This document shows positions 1-6,007 of a stretch of DNA of 7,093 bases, one piece after another. The notes under the pieces were generated by a model, which made no database searches, was not told the DNA's origin, and worked only from the letters and a program-made list of their open reading frames with translations. A program made the position numbers and the translations under genes. The stretch's first letter is position 1; every line of letters starts with the position of its first letter. The DNA comes from JBEIVB01 sp040374085 (GTDB taxonomy: Bacteria; Bacteroidota; Bacteroidia; UBA4408), in contig JBEIVB010000116.1 of the NCBI GenBank assembly GCA_040374085.1, forward strand, positions 1 through 7,093. Direction: 5' to 3'.

Positions 1-369
1 ATCTACCTAAACACGCGCGAGTTTTTTGAGCAGTTCCTGCATGTAGAATCTATGGTGGTTGAGGAGCCTCAGGCGCCGAACATAAAATGGATATTCGACA
101 AGGAGCATTATAAAACTCAATTGTCACAGTCTTTGCCAGTTGAAAGTTTCTTTGGGTGGGCTGCAGAAACCCTGAAAGGGGAATACGAACACATTGAAAC
201 CGATAAATTTTTCAGCTTGGCTGGTCTTCTGTTTGAAGATGATTTGCACCTAGAATTCGACACCACCAAAGCCCACGAGCGCATCCGCACGGATGAGTTG
301 AACTTGAGGGTTCCAAAAATTAAAATCAATACCCATGGAGTATCCGAAATACCATACACAGATCGTTGA
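1..369 (+). CDS. C-terminal part of an unrecognised protein, possibly an MksF/MukF-like kleisin (5' end outside window)
   Basis: The reading frame is open from the first base of the window to a TGA at 367-369, giving 122 visible residues. The Met at position 52 is internal, because the frame continues upstream of it (IYLNTREFFEQFLHVES...), so this is the 3' end of a longer gene. The visible part is acidic, soluble and mostly helical in character, without a signal peptide or membrane segment. A stretch near FFSLAGLLFEDD could be part of a winged-helix domain, and the last 30 or so residues (DELNLRVPKIKI...) look like a short beta-rich tail. I do not recognise the family from this fragment. The next gene overlaps it by 35 bases and looks like MksE. 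In MukBEF/MksBEF-type condensins the MukE-like subunit is normally encoded beside the kleisin MukF/MksF, so a kleisin is the best guess from context. This is inference, not a sequence match. Confidence 0.6.
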   Translation: MYLNTREFFEQFLHVESMVVEEPQAPNIKWIFDKEHYKTQLSQSLPVESFFGWAAETLKGEYEHIETDKFFSLAGLLFEDDLHLEFDTTKAHERIRTDELNLRVPKIKINTHGVSEIPYTDR

Positions 370-868
370 TGATCTTATGAGCGGACGTTTTATTCTGAGC
401 AAGGATAAGGTGTTCGACGAGCTTAGGGCCAACGAGGCCTTTTATGCGTCTTTCTTTCGTGAGTCGTTTCGATACGACCTAAAGTTTAATCAGGAATACG
501 CATACTTGGTTTCGCCGGAAACCACCGAGAATCTCTCTCGCGACATCAGCATCTTCTTTGCCATCTTGTGTTATGAGTTGGACAAAGACGGGAAGAACTT
601 TTTGGATGAGTTGCAGTACGGCGAGTTTGAGATGGATCGGGTGGATGCCTATTTTGAGGACAGCACCTATAAAGAAGTTATACGCGCCAACAACCAGCTG
701 AAAGACAGCGACTCGCGTCGTAAGTTGATCCGCAACGGATTGATGCGTAGGAACATTACAGAGCGAACCGCCGAGGATCGGTTTGTATTTACTCCGGCCT
801 ATAAGGTGTTCATACAGTTTGCGCTGGAGTTGGCTAAGCAGCGCATGTCTTCAGAGCAACCTGCTTAA
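335..868 (+). CDS. mksE: MksE-like condensin subunit (MukE-type winged-helix protein)
   Basis: This 177-residue soluble protein resembles MksE, the small winged-helix subunit of MksBEF condensins. In those complexes it binds the kleisin MksF and helps the SMC-like ATPase MksB compact or unload DNA in the cytoplasm. Residues 5-60 (QIVDDLMSGRFILSKDKVFDEL, then EAYAYLVS-like strands around 54-60) match the MukE/MksE pattern of a helix, the 'L..GRFI' segment and a first winged-helix domain. Residues 65-165 would form the second domain (FFAILCYELDKDGKNFLDEL, then a basic helix SRRKLIRNGLMRRN). The length suits a compact MksE. The start at 335 overlaps the upstream gene by 35 bases. An in-frame ATG at 377 lies 7 bases past the upstream stop but would cut off the conserved leading helix, so 335 is preferred. 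Neither start has a Shine-Dalgarno sequence. The expected MksB ATPase gene is not downstream, where nhaA converges instead. The assignment rests on recall of the family pattern, not on an alignment. Confidence 0.68.
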   Translation: MEYPKYHTQIVDDLMSGRFILSKDKVFDELRANEAFYASFFRESFRYDLKFNQEYAYLVSPETTENLSRDISIFFAILCYELDKDGKNFLDELQYGEFEMDRVDAYFEDSTYKEVIRANNQLKDSDSRRKLIRNGLMRRNITERTAEDRFVFTPAYKVFIQFALELAKQRMSSEQPA

Positions 869-2031
869 TTCTTTCGATGGGTAGCCAGCACAAGGGCCAA
901 ACAGCCCGATAGTGCAGCTATGGCGGAACCTGCGAGAACGGCCAGTTTGGCGTTCTCTTGAATAGGCGCTGCCTTTAGGCTGAGGTCGCAGAAAAAAATA
1001 GACAGCGTAAATCCTATTCCTCCGAGCAGAGAGCCTGCAGCCAGGGTGCGCATAGACGTTCCTTCGGGCAACATCGTCCACTTCAACTTGAGGCTGATCC
1101 AGGCGGTACCGATAATGCCTATGGCTTTACCGGGCACCAGGGCCAGCACGATGGCCAAAGCGAAAGGAGGCCAGGGCCAGTGGCTGTTTTCTAGGGCAAT
1201 GGCGGTATTGGCCAGCACAAAAAGGGGCAGCACCAAAAAGGCCACGGGTTTGTTCAGAGCATGTTCGAACTGCTTACTTGTGGAGGCGCCTTTACCGGTG
1301 GCCGGCATGCAGAAGGCCAGCACAACGCCGGCAAGCGTTGGGTGGAGTCCGGCATGATGCAGGCATATCCACAACCCAATGCCGCCCATCAGCCACATCC
1401 AGCCGCGTGCATGAGGTTTGCGGGCCAGCAGCAGAAGTGCACACAGCATCAAAACAGCGGCTGTCAGCCAAAACGCATCTATGCCTCTGTTGAATCCGAG
1501 GGCCAGCACCACTACCGCGCCCACATCGTCGGCCACGGCCAGCGTGAGCATAAACACGCGGAACGCATTGGGGATGCGCGGACCCATGAGGGCCATCACC
1601 CCCACCACAAACCCTATGTCGGTGGCGGTGGCAATGGGCCAGCCGGTGGCGTAGGGCGTGCCATGCGTGAGCATTAGATACAGCAAGGCAGGCACCGCCA
1701 TGCCCCCGGCTGCCGCAATCAAAGGCAAAAGGGCTTGGCGGAAGCGAGAGAGCTCTCCATAGGTTAGAGCCGCTTTTATTTCAATGCCAACGAGCAAAAA
1801 GAAGAGGCTCATGAGCCCTTCATTTATGCTTTCTTTTAATGAAATTCCATGCCACTTTTCTTCCCAACCCATGCGGTACGCAACCCCCCATGCCCCGTTG
1901 CCCAACAACAGGGAAAACAGCGCGGCCGCCAACAACAAGATGCCCGAAAACGCTTGATGTCGAAACAGGTTCAACATCCGCCTACTTACTTTGCCGGAGA
2001 TGCCGAGCAGGGGGTGCAACGCGCTTTTCAT
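865..2031 (-). CDS. nhaA: Na+/H+ antiporter NhaA
   Basis: NhaA is an inner-membrane antiporter that exports Na+ (or Li+) in exchange for protons, for pH and sodium homeostasis. The protein is very hydrophobic, consistent with about 12 membrane segments. Numbered from the start at 2031 (388 residues, the same length as E. coli NhaA), the diagnostic motif GWPIATATDIGF holds the Asp equivalent to E. coli Asp133 (Asp138 here). LTLAVADDVGAV holds the ion-binding pair equivalent to Asp163/Asp164 (168/169 here). The Lys of ALVPGKAIGI corresponds to Lys300 (302 here). GGIGFTLSIFF is the conserved late helix. Three in-frame ATGs are possible, at 2073, 2031 and 1977. The first would leave only 14 bases to the divergent gene. 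The last (MLNLFRHQAFSG) aligns best with the E. coli N-terminus. I chose 2031 as a compromise, so the N-terminus is uncertain by up to 32 residues. The stop codon interlocks with that of mksE. Confidence 0.96.
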   Translation of the reverse strand: MKSALHPLLGISGKVSRRMLNLFRHQAFSGILLLAAALFSLLLGNGAWGVAYRMGWEEKWHGISLKESINEGLMSLFFLLVGIEIKAALTYGELSRFRQALLPLIAAAGGMAVPALLYLMLTHGTPYATGWPIATATDIGFVVGVMALMGPRIPNAFRVFMLTLAVADDVGAVVVLALGFNRGIDAFWLTAAVLMLCALLLLARKPHARGWMWLMGGIGLWICLHHAGLHPTLAGVVLAFCMPATGKGASTSKQFEHALNKPVAFLVLPLFVLANTAIALENSHWPWPPFALAIVLALVPGKAIGIIGTAWISLKLKWTMLPEGTSMRTLAAGSLLGGIGFTLSIFFCDLSLKAAPIQENAKLAVLAGSAIAALSGCLALVLATHRKN

Positions 2032-2087
2032 GTTGCAAAGAAAAGAAAGACTCAGCACGCGCTCATTTTGCATACTTTTATGACCTC
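2032..2087. promoter_or_regulatory. Short divergent intergenic region between nhaA and the flavoenzyme gene
   Basis: The two genes are transcribed away from each other, so this stretch and possibly the first codons of nhaA should carry both promoters. On the + strand, TACTTTTA at 2073-2080 resembles the Bacteroidota -7 element (TAnnTTTG), but no TTG lies at the usual -33 distance. Transcription from it would begin almost at the ATG at 2088. On the minus strand the bases just before the 2031 start are pyrimidine-rich (tctttcttttctttgc), and I see no clear promoter elements. There is no Shine-Dalgarno sequence on either side. The region is identified by gene layout; the promoter elements themselves are weak. 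Confidence 0.35.
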
Positions 2088-3575
2088 ATGACCGAATATT
2101 CATACGACTTGTGCGTGATTGGTGCCGGTCCCAGCGGTTACGCCGGTGCCATGCGCGCCCTCGATTTTGGAAAGAAAGTATTGTTGGTAGAACGCAATCG
2201 CCTGGGCGGTGCCGGCATCTACAACGGAGCCCTCTGGAGCAAGGCCATGTGGGAGTTCTCCGAAAAGGTAAACCTGCGCCGTGAGGCAGAGCGAGAAAAG
2301 TTTGCAGGTGTAACCTGGGAGGAGATGATGCAGGATGTGCGGACCGCCGTGTATGAGCGTAAAATGCAGATGACCCTGCATTTGAACCTGCTCCAATCTG
2401 AAACCCAAAACCGAAACATCCATTACCAGAAAGGCCAGGCAGAGCTTGTTGACCCGCACACCGTGCGCATCACCAAACCCGATGGGTCCATTCGAACCTT
2501 TGCGGCGGAGCATGTTTTGCTCACCACAGGTTCCAGCCCCCGATACTTACCGCATATTCCCATTGATGAAAACATTGTGGTAACCAGCGACGGCATCGGC
2601 AATTGGACCGATTTTCCAAAGAGTCTGGTGATTCTCGGTGCCGGTGTAATCGGTTGCGAATTTGCCACCATCTTCTCCAACATCGGAAAAACCAAGGTGT
2701 ACCTCATCGACAAGGGCGACCGCATTCTTCCCTTCGAGGATGAGGACATTGCACAAATGGTTACCGAGAACCTCGAGGCGAACGGGGTGGTGATTCACAA
2801 AAACTCCTCTCTGGTGCGCATGGAGGTAAAAGATGGGCACGTGGAATACGAATTGGAATACACCGATGGGCGCCACGAGATTCTACACGTAGAACGCGCG
2901 CTGGTGTCGGTTGGTCGGGTGCCCAACATCAAAGGCTTGGGCTTGGAACGTGTGGGTGTGGCCGTGAACGATCGCGGAAGCATTGTGGACAACGATACCC
3001 AAACCAATGTGCCAAATATATATGTGGCCGGCGATTTAACGGCCGAGATGGCCTTGGTTACCGTTGGTGAGCGAGAGGCCAGACATGCCGTTCGGAAAAT
3101 GTTTGGGGGCTATGTGGATACGCTGAAATACAGAAACCTGTGCACCATCATGTTTCTCAACCCGGAAGTGGCCGTGGTGGGCATGAGCGAACAGGAAGCC
3201 CAGCGGAAAGGAATCTCCGTTAAGGTGGCCAAGATCGATTACAGTTGCATCGCACGGGCCATTGCCATGCGCCGCACCCGGGGCTTCTTTAAAATCATCG
3301 TTTCCAACGACGATGAGATGCGCATTCTGGGCATGAGGGCAATTGGCGAGCACGCTTCTTCTGCGATTCAGGCTGTGCAGTTGCTCATTTACATGGGTAA
3401 AGGCATAGACGAGCTGGCCCACATGATTTATCCTCACCCCTCCATCATAGAAGGCATCCAAGAGTGTGTTCGAATGCTTTTGAATAAATCCATTTATAAG
3501 TCATCTGTTTTTCGCGATAAGCTAAAATGCTACGTCTGCGAAAACGGTGTTTGTACCCCCATCCAAACATTGTAG
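2088..3575 (+). CDS. Lipoamide-dehydrogenase-like FAD/NAD oxidoreductase lacking the redox-active cysteine pair
   Basis: This 495-residue cytoplasmic flavoprotein has the class I pyridine-nucleotide-disulfide-oxidoreductase fold. It has an N-terminal FAD dinucleotide motif GAGPSG (12-17) ending in Glu35, then TTGSSPR (146-152). A second dinucleotide motif, GAGVIG (184-189), is followed by Asp208, which suggests NAD(H) rather than NADP(H). The FAD-contacting GDLT is at 315-318, and a dimerisation domain runs from about 350. The normal GGTCLNVGCIPSK site reads GGAGIYNGALWSK (40-52), so both cysteines are gone (Gly43 and Ala48). The His-x4-Glu pair of the dimer interface is kept (HPSIIE, His450/Glu455). 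The tail carries CYVCENGVC (Cys481, 484, 489). It therefore cannot work as a standard dihydrolipoamide dehydrogenase; a diaphorase, transhydrogenase-like or tail-thiol-dependent reaction is possible but unproven. The start at 2088 is chosen because the FAD motif follows directly; the frame stays open back to 1839 only because it runs antisense to nhaA. The next gene starts 2 bases after the stop. Confidence 0.92.
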   Translation: MTEYSYDLCVIGAGPSGYAGAMRALDFGKKVLLVERNRLGGAGIYNGALWSKAMWEFSEKVNLRREAEREKFAGVTWEEMMQDVRTAVYERKMQMTLHLNLLQSETQNRNIHYQKGQAELVDPHTVRITKPDGSIRTFAAEHVLLTTGSSPRYLPHIPIDENIVVTSDGIGNWTDFPKSLVILGAGVIGCEFATIFSNIGKTKVYLIDKGDRILPFEDEDIAQMVTENLEANGVVIHKNSSLVRMEVKDGHVEYELEYTDGRHEILHVERALVSVGRVPNIKGLGLERVGVAVNDRGSIVDNDTQTNVPNIYVAGDLTAEMALVTVGEREARHAVRKMFGGYVDTLKYRNLCTIMFLNPEVAVVGMSEQEAQRKGISVKVAKIDYSCIARAIAMRRTRGFFKIIVSNDDEMRILGMRAIGEHASSAIQAVQLLIYMGKGIDELAHMIYPHPSIIEGIQECVRMLLNKSIYKSSVFRDKLKCYVCENGVCTPIQTL

Positions 3576-3577
3576 GC

Positions 3578-5947
3578 ATGCGCAACTTTTTCTGGACGAC
3601 GTTGATTTTGTTTTTTGGAATCGGCCTAAGCAGCTTTGGGCCTTCCCCGGGCAAACTCTGTAAGGAGGCAAAGAGTTTTCAGGATTTGAAGATGTATCCC
3701 GAAGCCATACGCCGTTACGACGAGGCGCTGGGCTTAAAATCGAGCTATACCGATGCGTACGAAGGGCGGGCTGCATGCTTTGAAAGCCTCGGCCAGTGGG
3801 AAAAAGCCATGGAGGATTACAAGATGCTCATCAACATCAAATCCCGAGAGGAAACATATCGATTTCGTTTAGCCTTCGTGTACAACAAGCTCAAACGTTA
3901 CCAATCTTCTTCCGAATTGTTGAGCAACTTAATCATACAAGGCATGAAGACGCCGGAGACGTATGATCTCATGGTGCGCAACAAAATATTGCTTTTGGAT
4001 TATGAAAGTGCCATAGCCTATTGCAATGAGGCCTTTGCCATGCTGGAGCAAAACCCCTATTTCTATTACATGCGGGGAGTTGCCCAAGACAGCGTCCGTA
4101 ATTTTCAGTTGAGCACACTCAGTTACCGGAAGGCCATTGAGATTTTAGAGGCCAACAAAAAGCAACCCCCTACTGCGGAGCACTTGCCCTACTACCTGAA
4201 CGCTGCCGAGTCTTATAACCGCATGGGTTTGCACCAGGATGCTGTGCGCATCCTGATTTCAGCACGAAAAATATCGCCTAAAGATCCCGCGCTTACTATG
4301 CTCATTGGTAAAAGTATGTTGCGGGGCGGCGATTACAATGGAGCATCCAAGCAGTTTGATGAGGCCCTGGCACTCAAACCCGACAACTACGATGCCTGGG
4401 TACAAAAAGGATTTGCCCTGCGCAAACTGAAGCAGCATTACAACGCCATTGAAGCCTTGGATAAGGCGCTTGCCATGGACAGTACAAGCTGGCAGGCCTA
4501 CATAGAGAAGGGTGGATGCTTTGAAGATTTAAACGAGTTTGATCAAGCCGAAGCTGCGTACCGCAAAGCTGCCCAACTGGCACCCAACAACCCCGAACCC
4601 CCAAAGCGCATCAAGCAATGCCGCGACCGGGCTTTTGAAATCAACCGTGAGTCGGGCAAGCCGGAGGTGGTGCTGCTTTCTCCGAAACCCGACGGCTCCA
4701 CACTGGTGGTTCCAATCAGCAGAAATTTTATCGATTTGGATGGACAGGTGCTCGACAAAAGCCGAATCAACAGCATAGAGGTGGATGGGCAGCCCGCAGA
4801 ATTCAGCAAGGACAGTTTGCAGCCCAAGTTTCACGTTTCGGTTTCCTTAGAAGGTAAAACCCAGTTGAAACTAAAGGCCATTGATATTTATTACAATACT
4901 ACGATTGTAAATTATACGCTCTCCCGGCAAGAAACCACCCCCCCCAAACTGATTTTTCTCGATCCTTTGGCTCTGGGAGAAAGCGAAATTTATTTGCCTA
5001 AAACTGCAGGCAATTCCCTGGTGCTTAAAGGAAGGGTGGACGATGAAAGCGTCATTCACAGCCTCAGCATAAATGGTATTGCCGCCAATTTTTCCCACGA
5101 CGTTTCCAACCCGGAGTTTCAGGTGGAGGTGCCCATCAAAGGCATCGATACCCTAAAAGCAGAGGTGACAGACGCTTATGGCAATACCGGTGTCCATCGT
5201 TATTTTTTGAACCGCAAGGCCCTTGCTGAGGCAGCCGTTAATCCCATGGGAATTACTTGGGTTGTGTTTATCGAAAATTCCGACTATTCGAACTTCTCCT
5301 CTTTGGTTGGTCCGGAAAGAGATTTAAAGAACCTTCAAGAAGCACTGGTAGGCTATCGTGTCGATCAATTCATCATCAAGCGCAATCTTACCAAGGATGA
5401 TCTGGAGCGCTTTTTTGCATTGGACTTGAGGCAGCAACTGCGCAGCGCACAAGTGAATTCCTTGTTGATCTGGTATGCCGGGCACGGTAAATTCATCAAT
5501 GGAAATGGATATTGGATTCCGGTGAACGCGGTTAAGACAGATGAGTTTACCTACTTTCAAATCACCAACCTCAAAGGCTATCTCAGTACCTATCCGTTTT
5601 TGAAGCACGTGTTGGTGGTTTCCGATGCCTGTGAAACAGGAGCGGCGTTTTGCGTGGAGTTAAAAGAAACCAACGACCCCGGCGATTGCGTAAAATCCGA
5701 TGCTGTTTCGCGTAAATCGGCACAAGTGTTTACCTCTTCCAGTAGCGAGAAAAGTTCCGATATCTCCATTTTCAATGAAACCTTTTGTTCCATTCTGAAG
5801 AATAGCCCGGAGAAGTGCATTCCCATTGAGCGCATCCGAGGTCATGTGATCAAATCGGTGACCAACATCCAAAATCAAGTGCCGAAGTTTGGCACCATCA
5901 TGGGGCTCGAGCAGGACAAGGGAAGTTTTTATTTTATAAAGAAATGA
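3578..5947 (+). CDS. Exported TPR - Ig-like - caspase-family (peptidase C14) protein
   Basis: This 789-residue protein begins with a likely Sec signal peptide (MRNFFWTTLILFFGIGLSS, cleavage near 19-25). About eight tetratricopeptide repeats follow at roughly 26-340, with typical W/Y-A...A-P spacing, for example AIRRYDEALGLKSSYTDAY and EALDKALAMDSTSWQAY. Two Ig-like beta domains at about 363-449 and 453-546 each carry a 'G.V.D.S.I.S..(V/I)(D/N)G..A.FS' signature. The caspase-like domain spans about 558-789. Its catalytic His is in WYAGHG (His636) and its catalytic Cys in SDACETG (Cys685); late family strands VFTSSSSEKSSD and VPKFGTIMGLE are present. Asp683, two residues before the Cys, resembles the metacaspase DxC pattern, which would favour basic cleavage sites (inference). 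Cys692, 704, 737 and 747 might form disulfides if the domain is periplasmic. There is no lipobox and no type IX secretion C-terminal domain. The alternative start at 3527 would overlap the flavoenzyme gene and bury the signal peptide, so 3578 is preferred. The substrate is unknown. Confidence 0.92.
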   Translation: MRNFFWTTLILFFGIGLSSFGPSPGKLCKEAKSFQDLKMYPEAIRRYDEALGLKSSYTDAYEGRAACFESLGQWEKAMEDYKMLINIKSREETYRFRLAFVYNKLKRYQSSSELLSNLIIQGMKTPETYDLMVRNKILLLDYESAIAYCNEAFAMLEQNPYFYYMRGVAQDSVRNFQLSTLSYRKAIEILEANKKQPPTAEHLPYYLNAAESYNRMGLHQDAVRILISARKISPKDPALTMLIGKSMLRGGDYNGASKQFDEALALKPDNYDAWVQKGFALRKLKQHYNAIEALDKALAMDSTSWQAYIEKGGCFEDLNEFDQAEAAYRKAAQLAPNNPEPPKRIKQCRDRAFEINRESGKPEVVLLSPKPDGSTLVVPISRNFIDLDGQVLDKSRINSIEVDGQPAEFSKDSLQPKFHVSVSLEGKTQLKLKAIDIYYNTTIVNYTLSRQETTPPKLIFLDPLALGESEIYLPKTAGNSLVLKGRVDDESVIHSLSINGIAANFSHDVSNPEFQVEVPIKGIDTLKAEVTDAYGNTGVHRYFLNRKALAEAAVNPMGITWVVFIENSDYSNFSSLVGPERDLKNLQEALVGYRVDQFIIKRNLTKDDLERFFALDLRQQLRSAQVNSLLIWYAGHGKFINGNGYWIPVNAVKTDEFTYFQITNLKGYLSTYPFLKHVLVVSDACETGAAFCVELKETNDPGDCVKSDAVSRKSAQVFTSSSSEKSSDISIFNETFCSILKNSPEKCIPIERIRGHVIKSVTNIQNQVPKFGTIMGLEQDKGSFYFIKK
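4938..4945 (+). repeat. Run of eight C within the TPR-caspase gene
   Basis: A homopolymer of eight cytosines lies in codons for Thr-Pro-Pro (acc ccc ccc), in the linker between the two Ig-like domains of the caspase-family protein. Slippage by one base would put everything downstream, including the whole peptidase domain, out of frame. The run is a direct observation; any role in phase variation is conjecture, and eight bases is short for such a switch. Confidence 0.6.
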
Positions 5948-5949
5948 AA

Positions 5950-5984
5950 ACACCCCCATTGTAGTCAAACTACAACAGGGGTGT
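5950..5984 (-). terminator. Intrinsic terminator of gdhA (imperfect hairpin, T-rich tail on minus strand)
   Basis: Arms at 5950-5965 and 5969-5984 pair over 14 of 16 positions, with a 2x2 internal mismatch and a three-base loop (caa). Read on the minus strand, the hairpin follows the gdhA stop by 23 bases and is followed by TTTTCATTTCTTT, a usable T-rich tail that runs over the end of the caspase gene. On the + strand the hairpin is followed by GGAGTTGAAG, without a T run. It therefore suits gdhA well and would be a weaker, tail-less stop for the caspase transcript. Confidence 0.75.
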
Positions 5985-6007
5985 GGAGTTGAAGATGCGT
6001 TAAAGCG

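Noticed and set aside
1046..1677. Several + strand open frames of 70-138 codons
   Set aside because: They are antisense shadows of nhaA. Their translations are rich in His, Gln, Arg and Ala with no recognisable domain, while the minus strand encodes unmistakable NhaA motifs.
2073..2080. TACTTTTA as a firm promoter -7 element for the flavoenzyme gene
   Set aside because: It resembles TAnnTTTG but lacks a -33 TTG at the proper distance and would imply an almost leaderless transcript, so it is mentioned only as weak within the intergenic region.
1839..2087. In-frame upstream extension of the flavoenzyme (83 extra residues)
   Set aside because: The extension runs antisense to nhaA coding sequence, its translation is low-complexity Cys/Arg/Pro/Thr-rich, and the FAD-binding motif starts 11 residues after the Met at 2088, as expected for the family.
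2088..3575. Standard dihydrolipoamide dehydrogenase (lpdA) call
   Set aside because: Both redox-active cysteines are absent and no 2-oxoacid dehydrogenase E1 or E2 gene is nearby, so the lpdA symbol would be misleading.
3527..3577. Upstream start for the TPR-caspase gene
   Set aside because: It overlaps the end of the flavoenzyme gene in another frame and would place 17 extra basic residues before a clear signal peptide that begins at 3578.
3659..3661. Cys28 of the caspase protein as a lipoprotein anchor
   Set aside because: The residues before it (SPGKL) do not form a lipobox and it lies after, rather than at the end of, the hydrophobic segment.
3578..5947. TPR-CHAT protease of a CRISPR type III-E system
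   Set aside because: The catalytic motifs (YAGHG and SDACETG) and C-terminal strands fit peptidase C14, there is a signal peptide, and no CRISPR repeats or Cas proteins are present in the window.
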